DNA from: Campylobacterales bacterium
GTDB lineage: Bacteria > Campylobacterota > Campylobacteria > Campylobacterales > Sulfurospirillaceae
NCBI GenBank assembly: GCA_024280575.1
Contig: JAJRPV010000024.1
Span: forward strand, 1-64,000
DNA length: 64,000 nucleotides
Reading direction: 5' to 3'
Under the pieces are notes generated by a model. The model saw only the letters and a program-made list of their open reading frames with translations, ran no database searches and was not told the DNA's origin. Positions 1-8,913 of the stretch are shown here, piece by piece (positions within the stretch are counted from its first letter, which is position 1; each line of letters starts with the position of its first letter). The position numbers and the translations under genes were made by a program.

Positions 1-837
1 CCACGCTCTTACACCTTGCGCAAAGGCATCTAGCATTTTTATAATTTGTTTTGAATTTTGGATTACTTTAAAATTATCATTTTTAATTTCTTCTACTTTT
101 ATATGCTCTTCATCTTTGATATCACAGCTACATGTAAAGAGGGCAATACCATTTTTAGCGATAGAATTTCTTCTCTCTCCTGCGTCTATATCTATCAATT
201 CACAGTCATATTTTGCTAAAAATCTAGCTAGAATTTTTATAGATGATGGGATATTTTTATCGATATCCACTCCACTGTGACCTCCGGGCAATCCAAAAAC
301 TGTGGCTTTGTAAGTTTTCATATTCTTATCAAGCGTGGTATATTTCATCTCTTTCTCACAAACCACATCACTTCCACCTGCACACCCTATACATATCTCG
401 TTTTCATCTTCGCTGTCGATATTTAAAATATTTGGTGCCGTAATTTCTAATTCCAGATTTGTAGCTCCTATCAATCCAACTTCCTCATTTGCAGTAAACA
501 AACACTCTAAATTATCATATTTTTGCATACAATAAAGCATGATAGCCACGCCCATACCGTTATCTGCACCCAAAGTTGAATTTTTAGCTTTTAAGATATT
601 TCCTTCTTTGATTAACTCTACCTTTGGAGCATCTCCTAAACAAACCATATCATAATGGGATTGCAAACAGACTTTAGGATTTCCTTTTTTGCATATTATA
701 TTCTCAGCTTGATCTATTTGCACATCAAAGTTTTTGCCTTTTGCATACTCCACAATATGATTTTTACAAGAGTCTGCATCATAGCTACACCTTGGAAATT
801 TACTCAAATTTTCAAAAAAATATTCTACACTTTTCAT
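1..837 (-). CDS. pepD: Aminoacyl-histidine dipeptidase (M20 family, PepD type), C-terminus cut by window edge
   Basis: The minus-strand frame opens at the ATG at 837 and runs to base 1 without a stop, so about 279 N-terminal residues are visible. M20 metal-site motifs are in order: SHYDMV (residues ~60-65), GADNGMG (~90), the catalytic pair in ANEEVG (~116-121) and NIDSED (~139). The GLPGGHSGVD segment (~182) is typical of the PepD/M20C lid domain. The family hydrolyses dipeptides, often Xaa-His, in the cytoplasm using two Zn ions. The start overlaps the stop of the upstream EI24 gene as ATGA, so it is the last visible gene of a lemA-led operon. The function is a family assignment; the C-terminal metal ligand lies outside the window. 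Confidence 0.85.
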   Translation of the reverse strand, partial: MKSVEYFFENLSKFPRCSYDADSCKNHIVEYAKGKNFDVQIDQAENIICKKGNPKVCLQSHYDMVCLGDAPKVELIKEGNILKAKNSTLGADNGMGVAIMLYCMQKYDNLECLFTANEEVGLIGATNLELEITAPNILNIDSEDENEICIGCAGGSDVVCEKEMKYTTLDKNMKTYKATVFGLPGGHSGVDIDKNIPSSIKILARFLAKYDCELIDIDAGERRNSIAKNGIALFTCSCDIKDEEHIKVEEIKNDNFKVIQNSKQIIKMLDAFAQGVRAW

Positions 838-1616
838 TTTATATCCCCTTCTCTTATTTTTTTAATTTCTATAAAATATGAATTTCCTATATATATAACA
901 TAAAAAACAGCTCCAAAAAATATGGCAAATGGAATAAGTGATATAAGATACAAAAACAGTGTTTTAACTCTCAGCGAGCCTTTTTTATAATACAAAAGTT
1001 TTCTGTTTTCCTCTCTTGTTGTTATGTTGGAACTGACATCATAAAGCATCATTTTGTGAAAAAAATAATATAAAGGAAAATTAAACGCAACTATATTTAA
1101 AATCGGGATGAAATATAACGGAATTAAAAGGAAAAAAAGCAATAGCATTATAAAGGCCCATTTTAAAATCAGCAAAGCACTCTCAAATATATTTGAATAA
1201 CCTATCATCTTAACATCTTGATAATGTCTAGTATGCAGTTCTTTCAGAACAAACGGTGTCATAAATCCCACTATAATAACCGCCAAAAATATGGAAGCAA
1301 ACAGTATAAAAAAGCCACCTATCGCATAAACTAAAAATGATGCCAGCCAAGAAGTCACGGAATATTTCATCAAAAATTTTATGATAGAAGAATCCTCTAC
1401 ATGTGCTGAGAAATTTTTAGTATGAGGTATGCCGTTTTGTATTGTTGTCTGAGTTGTATTTACATCAAAACTAGTATGCAGGCTATCAAGACCAGATCCC
1501 GCTAAAACAAAAAAAAGTAAATACATAACAACAAGTGTTGCGACAAAAGGCAATATGGCATATTTTAACATTTTAGCCGTAAAAAAGTCTCTTAAGCTAA
1601 GCATCAATAAATTCAT
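834..1616 (-). CDS. EI24/CysZ-like integral membrane protein
   Basis: This 260-aa protein has four or five hydrophobic stretches (near residues 20-40, 90-125, 140-175 and 225-250). Its N-terminus (LRDFFTAKMLKYAILPF) has the pattern of the EI24 domain, the family that includes the sulfate permease CysZ. No cysteine biosynthesis genes are nearby, so sulfate transport is not supported here. It overlaps the DUF3137 gene upstream and pepD downstream by ATGA junctions, indicating translational coupling in one operon. Substrate unknown. Confidence 0.7.
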   Translation of the reverse strand: MNLLMLSLRDFFTAKMLKYAILPFVATLVVMYLLFFVLAGSGLDSLHTSFDVNTTQTTIQNGIPHTKNFSAHVEDSSIIKFLMKYSVTSWLASFLVYAIGGFFILFASIFLAVIIVGFMTPFVLKELHTRHYQDVKMIGYSNIFESALLILKWAFIMLLLFFLLIPLYFIPILNIVAFNFPLYYFFHKMMLYDVSSNITTREENRKLLYYKKGSLRVKTLFLYLISLIPFAIFFGAVFYVIYIGNSYFIEIKKIREGDIK

Positions 1617-2558
1617 AATTTACTCCATAATTTTTTATTTAATTTTAACTCTTCAACAACTCCTATGGCCAAATGTAGAGTTTTTATATATTCTATAGCA
1701 ACTTTATACTCCAAAAGAGCTTTAAACACGGAAGGCTCAAACAAATCTCGACCATAATCTATTGCAATATAAATATGATTAAAAACAAACGAAACATATA
1801 GATTATGTCTTGATTTCTTTTTGAATTCAAGTAATTTTTGCATCAGAGAATTAGTAAGTATATATCTGGCTTCTATCTGATTATTTCCATATACTACAAA
1901 TTCTTTTTCAAATTCAGGGCTATCCATCTTTATCAATTCACCCCTGTTTGAATTATGAGATTGTAGCCAACTTCCGATTAAATTACCAAAAGAATTTTGT
2001 GCAATATCAGGCAATACAACAGTACTTCCACTAAAGTTTTTATTAAACTGTGAAACTATAAATAAACCTTGGAATATAGTACTCCAGTTATCTTTCCCAT
2101 GACTATTTGTATGCTTTTTCTTTGCATGTAAATCTGAAAGTTCGATTTTAACATTATCTATTATGCCGGATATATAATCGTTCCCCTCCAGTTTGTCTGG
2201 TATTTCAGGGAAAAGCCTTGAGTTTATGAATTTAAATTCCTCTACATGTACATCTTTTTTATAAATTAAGTTTTTATCTATTTCGCTCACTAAAGGAGAT
2301 ATAACCTTATCTTTAAATTCTTGCGAATAGTCTTTGATTAAAAATTTATATACAAATGAACCGGCCGCTATATTTATGAACAACAACCATGATAAATTAT
2401 TTTGGAAAAAAGAAAAAATCATTAAATCAATCAGTAAAAAAAAATACTCCAAATAAAAATACTCTCGACTTTACATGTTTTCTTTTCTTTTCTAAATCCT
2501 CAATAGCAGGATGCAGATTTTCATAATAAAAATCAGTAAGTTCGCTTAATGATTTCAT
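1613..2558 (-). pseudogene. DUF3137 protein (LemA partner), split by a one-base frameshift in an A9 run
   Basis: The likely true start is the ATG at 2558, which overlaps the lemA stop as ATGA and begins MKSLSELTDFYYENLHPAIE. That frame hits a stop after about 42 codons. Removing one base from the A9 run at 2436-2444 (T9 on the coding strand) joins it to the long frame ending at 1613 and gives about 314 aa, the size expected for DUF3137. The long part has a hydrophobic pair (FFLLIDLMIF, LLFINIAAGSFVY) and the conserved DSPEFEKEFVVYG segment. DUF3137 genes commonly follow lemA. The run may be a sequencing error or a phase-variable switch; internal starts would give only a 279-aa form. Confidence 0.75.
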
Positions 2559-3112
2559 TTTTCAAATAAATCTTTTACATTTACATTTTTTCTTTCGTTA
2601 TCTTGTATTTCAAAAACTTTTTTAGGATTATAGCGCATAAAACTCGCCATAAAATTTGTCGGAAACATTTCTGTTGCGTTATTATAATCTGTCACGGCCT
2701 GATTGTAAGCGCGCCTTGCTGCAGAAATTTGCTCCTCAATCTCATTTAGACTTCTCTGTAAGTACATTACATTTTCATTTGCCTTAAGGTTTGGATAATT
2801 CTCAACCGCAACCATAATAGAGTGCAAAGCTGAGCTTACCTTATAATCCAAATTTATCTTTTGTTCATCGCTGATATTTGGTTTGTTTGCTTCTGCTCTA
2901 AGTTTTGTGATGTCTTCTAAGATTGACTTTTCATGTTTCATATATTCTTGCACACTTGCCACTAAATTTGGTATCAGGTTATATCTTTTTTTAAGTATCG
3001 CATCAACACTTGCAAATATATTTTGTACTTGATTCTTTTTAGAAATTAATGAGTTATACATTAAAATCAAAACAAGAAAAATTACGACAACAATAATCAA
3101 AATTATTAACAT
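2555..3112 (-). CDS. lemA: LemA family protein
   Basis: This 185-aa protein has an N-terminal membrane segment (residues 1-18, rich in I, L and V) and then the LemA core: KKRYNLIPNLV at ~40, ENYPNLKAN at ~103 and a helical C-terminal region (AARRAYNQAVTDYNN). LemA proteins are inner-membrane anchored with a helical soluble domain; their exact role is unsettled, with links to envelope stress and to partner peptidases. It heads a minus-strand operon with the DUF3137 gene, EI24 and pepD, and diverges from a lipoprotein gene 49 bp away. Confidence 0.9.
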   Translation of the reverse strand: MLIILIIVVVIFLVLILMYNSLISKKNQVQNIFASVDAILKKRYNLIPNLVASVQEYMKHEKSILEDITKLRAEANKPNISDEQKINLDYKVSSALHSIMVAVENYPNLKANENVMYLQRSLNEIEEQISAARRAYNQAVTDYNNATEMFPTNFMASFMRYNPKKVFEIQDNERKNVNVKDLFEK

Positions 3113-3161
3113 TTTAAATCCTTTAAGTGATGTGTCATAAATGAAATGTTATCATAATCTT

Positions 3162-3383
3162 ATGAAAATACTATTAATTTTTATCATACCTCTAATTTTG
3201 GCAGGATGTTTTTATGTTAATGATAGAGGTATATCGAATGAATACTATAACGAATGCCACGAATATTATGATTCTATGGGAGTTTACCACAAATATTGTG
3301 ATAAAAATATGATAGAATTTAAAGATGTGGAAAATGGTGTGAAAAAAGTTTACAACAGCGCTAAAGAAGCAACCTCTTATTGA
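3162..3383 (+). CDS. Small lipoprotein, unknown function
   Basis: From the ATG at 3162 this encodes 73 aa with a clear signal sequence and lipobox LAGC (MKILLIFIIPLILAGC). An in-frame ATG at 3141 would put seven polar residues before the signal peptide and is less likely. The mature part has many Tyr and two further Cys (ECHEYYDS, YHKYCDKN). It sits one base ahead of cmoB and may share its transcript. I do not recognise the family. Confidence 0.65.
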   Translation: MKILLIFIIPLILAGCFYVNDRGISNEYYNECHEYYDSMGVYHKYCDKNMIEFKDVENGVKKVYNSAKEATSY

Positions 3384-3384
3384 T

Positions 3385-4284
3385 ATGGATTTAAAAAAGA
3401 TTAGACTAGAGAGACTAAGATGGCATGAATGGAAAAATATAAAAACTCTAAGAGAAAATTTAGCAAATTTGCCGGAAACTTCAAATATATCTTATAAACT
3501 TGAAAATTGCATAAAAATATACAAACAAGATATTAAATTAGAAACCCTCAAAAAGATACAAGATTTAGCGTGGCAACTTCGACCATGGAGAAAAGGACCA
3601 TTTGAACTTTTTGATACTTTTATTGATAGCGAATGGAAAAGCTATATTAAGTACAATTTATTAGAGCCATATTTTAATCTAAAAGATAAATGTGTTGCTG
3701 ATATTGGATGCAATAACGGATATTATCTTTTCAGAATGTTAGAGCAAATGCCTAAAAAGCTAGTTGGCTTTGATCCATCTATTCATTATAAGACACAATT
3801 TGATTTTATAAATCATTTTATAAAATCTCCCATAGAATTTGAACTTTTAGGGATTGAACATCTTCCTTTTTATGAAAATAAGTTTGATATTATCTTTTGT
3901 CTTGGAGTTTTATATCACAGAAGTGATCCGATAAATGCACTGAAAGCTTTAAAAAACAGTTTAAATAAAGATGGATATGTGATTTTGGATACTTTTATGA
4001 TTGATGGCGATGAACCGTATGCCCTGACTCCTGAAGATAGATATTCTAAAATACCAAATATATATTTTATTCCTACCATAAAGGCTTTAGAGAATTGGTG
4101 TAAAAGGGCTAAATTTACCAATTTTGAAGTTTTGGAGATAAAAAAAACAGAAATAAATGAACAGAGAAAAACCAAATGGATACAAGGTGAAAGTTTAGAA
4201 AATTTCTTAGATAAAGACAATAAAAATCTGACAATAGAGGGATATCCTGCTCCAAAAAGAGTTTATGTTAAACTAAGTATTTAA
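3385..4284 (+). CDS. cmoB: tRNA U34 carboxymethyltransferase CmoB
   Basis: CmoB moves a carboxymethyl group from carboxy-S-adenosylmethionine to 5-hydroxyuridine at tRNA position 34, forming cmo5U. Its marks are visible: WRKGPFELF at ~68, a Rossmann motif ADIGCNNGYY at ~108, GVLYHRSDP at ~174 and the C-terminal EGYPAPKRVYV. The length, 299 aa, is slightly below that of gammaproteobacterial CmoB (~323). The ATG follows the lipoprotein stop by one base. CmoA, which makes the cofactor, is not in the window. Confidence 0.93.
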   Translation: MDLKKIRLERLRWHEWKNIKTLRENLANLPETSNISYKLENCIKIYKQDIKLETLKKIQDLAWQLRPWRKGPFELFDTFIDSEWKSYIKYNLLEPYFNLKDKCVADIGCNNGYYLFRMLEQMPKKLVGFDPSIHYKTQFDFINHFIKSPIEFELLGIEHLPFYENKFDIIFCLGVLYHRSDPINALKALKNSLNKDGYVILDTFMIDGDEPYALTPEDRYSKIPNIYFIPTIKALENWCKRAKFTNFEVLEIKKTEINEQRKTKWIQGESLENFLDKDNKNLTIEGYPAPKRVYVKLSI

Positions 4285-4321
4285 ATTACCGATATTAAGG
4301 TATATAATACAAGGAACTGCT

Positions 4322-4873
4322 ATGACCGATAGTGCTACAATGTTAGCTCATGAAGAAATAAACAAAATACATCCTGTAGAGGAAGACTTCCATAATGACT
4401 TTAATGACATGGAAGAAGATGAAGCTAATGATTCACATGTAGAGGATGAGGAAAACTTAAATACTCATGAAAAAATCCAAAAAAGTCTTAGTGGAAATGT
4501 TATCTTTCTTGAAAAAGGACATTCTAAAACTACGCTACAAACAACAAATGATATGAGTGTTGACACTCTTGGATTAATACATAGCGGATTTATATTTGGA
4601 GCTGCAGAATATGCAGCAGTAGCGGCAATCAATGAAGAAAACCTTGTTATCATATCTTCAAAAACAAAATTTTTAGCACCTGCCAAAAGTGGTGATTTGG
4701 TTGAATTTGATGCAAAAGCCAAATTTGAAGATGCAAGAAAACGGGAAGTTAAGGTTATCGGCAAAATAAATGAAATAAAAATATTTGAAGGGGTTTTTCA
4801 AGCAGTGGTTTTAGAAAATCATATACTAAAAACTAAATTAAAAAATATAGACACTGATTATCATACTAGATAA
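4322..4873 (+). CDS. Hotdog-fold thioesterase-like protein with acidic N-terminal extension
   Basis: Residues ~55-175 look like a single hotdog domain of the PaaI/FapR-like class: LGLIHSGFIFGAAEYAAVAA is the central helix and KTKFLAPAKSGDLVEFDAKA a core strand pair. Residues 1-50 are unusually acidic (runs of D and E) and probably disordered. An AAGGA ribosome site lies six bases before the ATG, and a TATAAT box is at 4303-4308. It converges on the hydrolase gene with four bases between. Substrate unknown. Confidence 0.65.
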   Translation: MTDSATMLAHEEINKIHPVEEDFHNDFNDMEEDEANDSHVEDEENLNTHEKIQKSLSGNVIFLEKGHSKTTLQTTNDMSVDTLGLIHSGFIFGAAEYAAVAAINEENLVIISSKTKFLAPAKSGDLVEFDAKAKFEDARKREVKVIGKINEIKIFEGVFQAVVLENHILKTKLKNIDTDYHTR

Positions 4874-4877
4874 TTAC

Positions 4878-5486
4878 TTATATGTAATTCAACCAGGCAG
4901 GCAATGTTTTTTGTTCATTAAAAACTGTTGTATTTTCTCCATGCCCCGGAAACACTTTGTAATTTTCTTTAAATTTTAAAAATTTATTTATGCTGTTTTT
5001 CATACTTTCTGAATTACTAAAAGGGAAATCAACCCTGCCTATAGAATCTTTAAAGATAAAATCCCCACTAAAAAATGCGTCCCCAATCAATATGGCACTA
5101 CATCCTGGTGTATGACCAGGGAAAAAGAAGTATTTTACCTTTACGCCATCTATGTCAAACTCTTCATCGCCTATTACTTCAAAATCCGGCGTGCTAGGTG
5201 GAGTACCTTGCGAAAAAGGATCATTACTTAACATAAAAGCATCGTCTTTCGGACAATAGATTGGTATATTATAATAGTCTTTAAGCTCTTGGTTGCTCCA
5301 GACATGATCAAAATGACCATGAGTGTTTAGTATAGCAACAGGATTTGTTACATTTTTTTTAACCCAATCGACAGCACCGATTCCAGGATCTACTATAAAT
5401 TCCCTGCCATCAACATTAGCAATATAGCAATTTGTCATATAAGCCCCACAAGGCTGTTTTTTTATTTCGATTTTATACTCCTGCAC
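4878..5486 (-). CDS. MBL-fold metallo-hydrolase (glyoxalase II-like)
   Basis: The 202-aa protein has the metallo-beta-lactamase metal motif NTHGHFDH (residues ~54-61), then PGHTPGCS (~125), GDFIF with the bridging Asp (~142) and FPGHGENT (~181). This is the single-domain GloB-like type that hydrolyses thioesters such as S-acyl-glutathione or related thiols; the C-terminal glutathione-binding domain of true GloB is absent. It lies downstream of the por operon beyond a hairpin terminator, so it may have its own promoter or be reached by read-through. Confidence 0.8.
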   Translation of the reverse strand: MQEYKIEIKKQPCGAYMTNCYIANVDGREFIVDPGIGAVDWVKKNVTNPVAILNTHGHFDHVWSNQELKDYYNIPIYCPKDDAFMLSNDPFSQGTPPSTPDFEVIGDEEFDIDGVKVKYFFFPGHTPGCSAILIGDAFFSGDFIFKDSIGRVDFPFSNSESMKNSINKFLKFKENYKVFPGHGENTTVFNEQKTLPAWLNYI

Positions 5487-5499
5487 ATAAATTAGAAGC

Positions 5500-5529
5500 T
5501 TATCACAAAGAGTTTCCTCTTTGTGATAA
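5500..5529 (-). terminator. Hairpin terminator after porB
   Basis: A perfect 13-bp stem (5500-5512 with 5517-5529) closes a 4-nt loop, starting 11 bases after the porB stop. The minus-strand 3' flank is only mildly T-rich, so termination may be partial. Confidence 0.7.
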
Positions 5530-5540
5530 ACGATGAGTTT

Positions 5541-6491
5541 TTATACTCCAGCCTCTTCTCTTTTTTGCAATAGTTCCCATTTTGCATTTACGGTTTTTTG
5601 CATCTCATCTATCAAGTATTCATTTTCTTTCTTAAAAAGATGTTTGAATCTTCCTTGAACTCCAAGATAATCTCTAACAGGAATTATATTTCTAGGCCTA
5701 TATGTGATAGTTAATTTATGTCCATCTTCTATCTCATACAGTGGAAACACAAGTGAATCTGTAGCCAAATCACTTACTTCTATAGTTTCATTTGAAGGAA
5801 ATTTCCATTCTGTCGTACATGCGCTCATGGCGTTGATAAATACAGGACCTTCAGTAGCTAAAGCTTTTTGATATTTTTTCACCATATCTTTCCATTTATT
5901 TGGAGCAACTTGAGCAACATAAGGGGCGCCATGTGAAGCCATAATGGCAACAATATCTTTTTTCATCTTTTTATTACCATAACTTACTCTTCCGGCCGGT
6001 GTTGTTGTAGTACTTGCACCAATAGGAGTAGAACTGCTTCTTTGACCACCAGTATTTGCGTAAACTTCATTATCCAAGCAAATATAAGTAAAATCATGTC
6101 CTCTCTCAACTGCACCACTTAAAAATTGAAACCCTATATCGTAAGTTGCGCCATCTCCACCAAAAGCAACAAATTTCACAGGTTTATCAGGATCTTTCAG
6201 TCTCCCTTTGTTTTTTAACGCCTTATACATGGCTTCAGCTCCAGTCGCAGCAGTAGAAGCATTTTCAAAACCAATATGTATCCAACTTGCATCCCATGAA
6301 GTATGTGGATAAACAGCTGTGCAAACTTCCAAGCATCCTGTAGCATTTGCTATGACCAAATTATCATCTGTACAATTAAGTAGTTCTCTGACTATGATAG
6401 AATGTGCACATCCCGGGCACAATAGGTGTGCGCCCTCAAATCTGTCATTTGATGTTGAAAACTGTTTTAAATTTTTTATTATTTTACTCAT
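5541..6491 (-). CDS. porB: Pyruvate:ferredoxin oxidoreductase, beta subunit
   Basis: PorB binds thiamine diphosphate and part of the electron path in the enzyme that interconverts pyruvate with acetyl-CoA, CO2 and reduced ferredoxin. The 316-aa sequence shows the cysteine pair LLCPGCAHS (~24), GCLEVC (~52), the TPP site GGDGATYDIG with NEVYANTGGQRS (~113 and ~141) and a further conserved Cys in MSACTTEW. It is the last gene of porCDAB, 10 bases after porA. In rTCA-cycle Campylobacterota it runs in the carboxylating direction; that role is inferred. Confidence 0.95.
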   Translation of the reverse strand: MSKIIKNLKQFSTSNDRFEGAHLLCPGCAHSIIVRELLNCTDDNLVIANATGCLEVCTAVYPHTSWDASWIHIGFENASTAATGAEAMYKALKNKGRLKDPDKPVKFVAFGGDGATYDIGFQFLSGAVERGHDFTYICLDNEVYANTGGQRSSSTPIGASTTTTPAGRVSYGNKKMKKDIVAIMASHGAPYVAQVAPNKWKDMVKKYQKALATEGPVFINAMSACTTEWKFPSNETIEVSDLATDSLVFPLYEIEDGHKLTITYRPRNIIPVRDYLGVQGRFKHLFKKENEYLIDEMQKTVNAKWELLQKREEAGV

Positions 6492-6501
6492 CTATTCACT
6501 C

Positions 6502-7725
6502 CTAATTAAAAAAAGAGAGCTTAGGGCCTCTTAGTCCACTAAACTGTTGCAATGGTGTTACCAATGTTCCGGCATCTGCATTTTTCTTGATGTCTCTAAA
6601 TATTTCTTTTATATCTTCTTGGGTCATGTCTCTTCCGCCAAGACCATAAATATAGTTATTTATGACTGGTTTGCTGTCGCCTTGATACAAAGTTGCAGTT
6701 ATTTCGTTGTAAAGCATACCCAAGGTTCCACCAGGCGCTGATCTGTCAAGTGTTGCAATCGCTTTTACATTTTTCAATGTTTCTTTAATTTCTTCATAAG
6801 GGAATGGTCTGATAACTCTAGTGGCTACGACGCCAGCTTTTATGCCTTCGTTCTCTCTTAAATCTCGCGCTGCCTGTACTGCGCTTTCAACCGTACTGCC
6901 AAGAGCTACAATAGCTACCTCAGCATCTTCCATATCGTAACTTTCAACTACGCTATATTCTCTTGAAGTCAACTCTTTAAATTCTTCAAATACTTTTTCA
7001 ATCACTGATTTAGAATCCATCAATGCTTTGTGTTGTCTTGCTTTAAATTCAAAATGCCAATCTTCTTCAGTCTGAGCCCCGTAAGTTACAGGTTTGCAAA
7101 AATCAAGCATAGGATTTACTTCTTTATATTCACCTATAAATTTATATGCCGCTTCGTCCGACAAAGGTCTTACATTTTGAGCAGTATGAGAAGTGATAAA
7201 TCCATCTTGATTGACCATAACAGGTAACCTCACGCTTAAATCTTCAGCTATTTTAAATCCCATAAGCATCAAATCATAAGCTTCTTGGGCATTGAAAGCA
7301 TCAATCATAATCCATCCTGCATCCCGTCCAAGATACATATCAGAATGGTCTCCATTTACATTCAAAGGGGAAGCTAATGCACGATTAACAAGAGCTAAAA
7401 CAATAGGAAGTCTCATTCCACTTGCCTGATATAAAACCTCTACCATCAAAGCAAAACCTTGAGAACTTGTTGCAGTTGCAACCCTTCCACCAGCGGCCGC
7501 TGCTCCCACACATCCGCTCATAGCAGCATGTTCACTCTCCACCAAAACAAATTCACCATCGATATATCCATCAGATAAAAATTTAGCATACCCATGAACT
7601 GTAGGAGTTGATGGAGTTATCGGATAAGCCGCAACTACATCTATTTGTGCTTGTCTCATAGCTTGGGCAAAAGCCATATTTCCGTCCCAAACTTCAACTT
7701 CTTGTAATTCTAATTTTTCTGCCAT
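6502..7725 (-). CDS. porA: Pyruvate:ferredoxin oxidoreductase, alpha subunit
   Basis: The chosen start is the ATG at 7725, giving 407 aa (MAEKLELQEVEVWDGN), because it overlaps the porD stop as TAATG and is preceded by GAAGAAGGAAAAG. An upstream in-frame start at 7755 lies inside porD. Residues ~33 onward contain AAYPITPST, the 2-oxoacid oxidoreductase signature, then ESEHAAMSG and TSSQGFALM. The transketolase C-domain-like part follows at ~250 (VVATRVIRPFP). It works with PorB, PorC and PorD in the cytoplasm. Confidence 0.95.
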   Translation of the reverse strand: MAEKLELQEVEVWDGNMAFAQAMRQAQIDVVAAYPITPSTPTVHGYAKFLSDGYIDGEFVLVESEHAAMSGCVGAAAAGGRVATATSSQGFALMVEVLYQASGMRLPIVLALVNRALASPLNVNGDHSDMYLGRDAGWIMIDAFNAQEAYDLMLMGFKIAEDLSVRLPVMVNQDGFITSHTAQNVRPLSDEAAYKFIGEYKEVNPMLDFCKPVTYGAQTEEDWHFEFKARQHKALMDSKSVIEKVFEEFKELTSREYSVVESYDMEDAEVAIVALGSTVESAVQAARDLRENEGIKAGVVATRVIRPFPYEEIKETLKNVKAIATLDRSAPGGTLGMLYNEITATLYQGDSKPVINNYIYGLGGRDMTQEDIKEIFRDIKKNADAGTLVTPLQQFSGLRGPKLSFFN

Positions 7726-8120
7726 TACTTTTCCTTCTTCGTTTTCTCTGGCCAATTTGCCAATGCTATATCATTATCTTCATTTTCACCAAACATTAAT
7801 AACGATTTTTGATTTGTCGGACAAACTTCAACACATATGCCACATCCCTTACAGTGGTCATAATCAATTCCCACCATTTTTTTATCTCTTGAGATGATGG
7901 CAGTATCAGGACAAAATACCCAACAGTTTTGACAATCTATACATGTATCTCTGTTAAAAACTGGTTTAAACACTCTCCAGTCAGCAACGCTCGCTGTATA
8001 AGAGTTTGTTTTTGCATAATCTCTATCTTCCTGTTTTAAATCAACTATATCACAACTTACTTTTTCAAATGAAGGGAGAACTGCTCCTGCTTCTACCTGA
8101 TCCCATCCTAAAAATTCCAT
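7725..8120 (-). CDS. porD: Pyruvate:ferredoxin oxidoreductase, delta (ferredoxin) subunit
   Basis: This 131-aa protein carries two [4Fe-4S] motifs, CIDCQNCWVFCP (~60) and CKGCGICVEVCP (~90), and passes electrons from the TPP centre to external ferredoxin. The ~50-residue N-terminal extension before the first cluster is typical of Campylobacterota PorD. It sits 15 bases after porC and overlaps porA. Confidence 0.93.
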   Translation of the reverse strand: MEFLGWDQVEAGAVLPSFEKVSCDIVDLKQEDRDYAKTNSYTASVADWRVFKPVFNRDTCIDCQNCWVFCPDTAIISRDKKMVGIDYDHCKGCGICVEVCPTNQKSLLMFGENEDNDIALANWPEKTKKEK

Positions 8121-8135
8121 ATTTACTCCCTTTCT

Positions 8136-8693
8136 CTATTTGACTTCGTTATATGCCCGCTCTATCGCAGTCATATTCGCATCTATTATTTTTTGTGGAA
8201 ATTTACTAAGAACTTTTAACATAGCATTCTTAAAATACTCTATATCAAACATTCCGGAAACTTTCATCAAAGCTCCTAGCATCGGAGTATTTGGTATTGC
8301 TCTTCCTATTGTTTCCATAGAAATTTTCATACAATCTACAGTATATACTTTTTTACCTTCTAATTTTGGAACTTGCTTTAAGAGATCTTCCTTAGATAAG
8401 TGCGTTGTTACTATGTATTTTGTTTCTTCTTTTTCGTGTGCTGTTATATCAGCTGAAATTACCAAAGCCGGATCTATAACAAGTACATAATCAGGAACCA
8501 TAAATTTTTCATGATTTATAATAGGCTTATCATCAATTCTATTGTAAGCTGTCATCGCAGCTCCTCTTTTTGCAGAACCATAAAATGCAAAGGCTTGAAC
8601 CTCTTTGCCTGTATTTGCAATAACATCACCTAAACCTTTGGCTCCCGTTACTGCACCTTGACCGGCACGACTATGCCATCTAATTTCTAACAT
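8136..8693 (-). CDS. porC: Pyruvate:ferredoxin oxidoreductase, gamma subunit
   Basis: The 185-aa protein opens with IRWHSRAGQGAVTGAKGLGD, the hallmark of the gamma domain that binds coenzyme A, followed by AFYGSAKRGAAM and NTPMLGAL. It is the first gene of porCDAB; the 220-bp divergent gap to nadE should hold the operon promoter. Confidence 0.94.
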   Translation of the reverse strand: MLEIRWHSRAGQGAVTGAKGLGDVIANTGKEVQAFAFYGSAKRGAAMTAYNRIDDKPIINHEKFMVPDYVLVIDPALVISADITAHEKEETKYIVTTHLSKEDLLKQVPKLEGKKVYTVDCMKISMETIGRAIPNTPMLGALMKVSGMFDIEYFKNAMLKVLSKFPQKIIDANMTAIERAYNEVK

Positions 8694-8913
8694 TAAAACT
8701 CCTTATACTGTAGTTATCTTAAATTTTTTATATAATATAAAAAATCAACTTAACTTAAGCTTTCAATAAATATTTTCCTCTTTTGATTATACATTAAAAT
8801 GATTAACCAACTTCCAAAAAACATTATTCTTAAAAAAATTAATTACATTTAAAAGAAACAATTAATACTTTCTTCAGTATAATTTCAGCAACTTTGACGA
8901 TAAAAGGATATTT
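8694..8913. promoter_or_regulatory. Divergent promoter region between porC and nadE
   Basis: This 220-bp, very AT-rich gap contains no gene. For nadE a TATAAT hexamer at 8878-8883 lies about 30 bases before the TTG start. For porC the A/T block around 8729-8745 offers several weak -10 candidates on the minus strand, but none is decisive. I see no clear operator or riboswitch. Confidence 0.5.

Noticed and set aside
243-903. Plus-strand ORFs over the left edge
   Set aside because: They are antisense to the partial pepD gene, whose motifs are continuous on the minus strand.
5500-5529. Inverted repeat as an attachment site
   Set aside because: It fits a terminator after porB, and no integrase or mobile gene is near.
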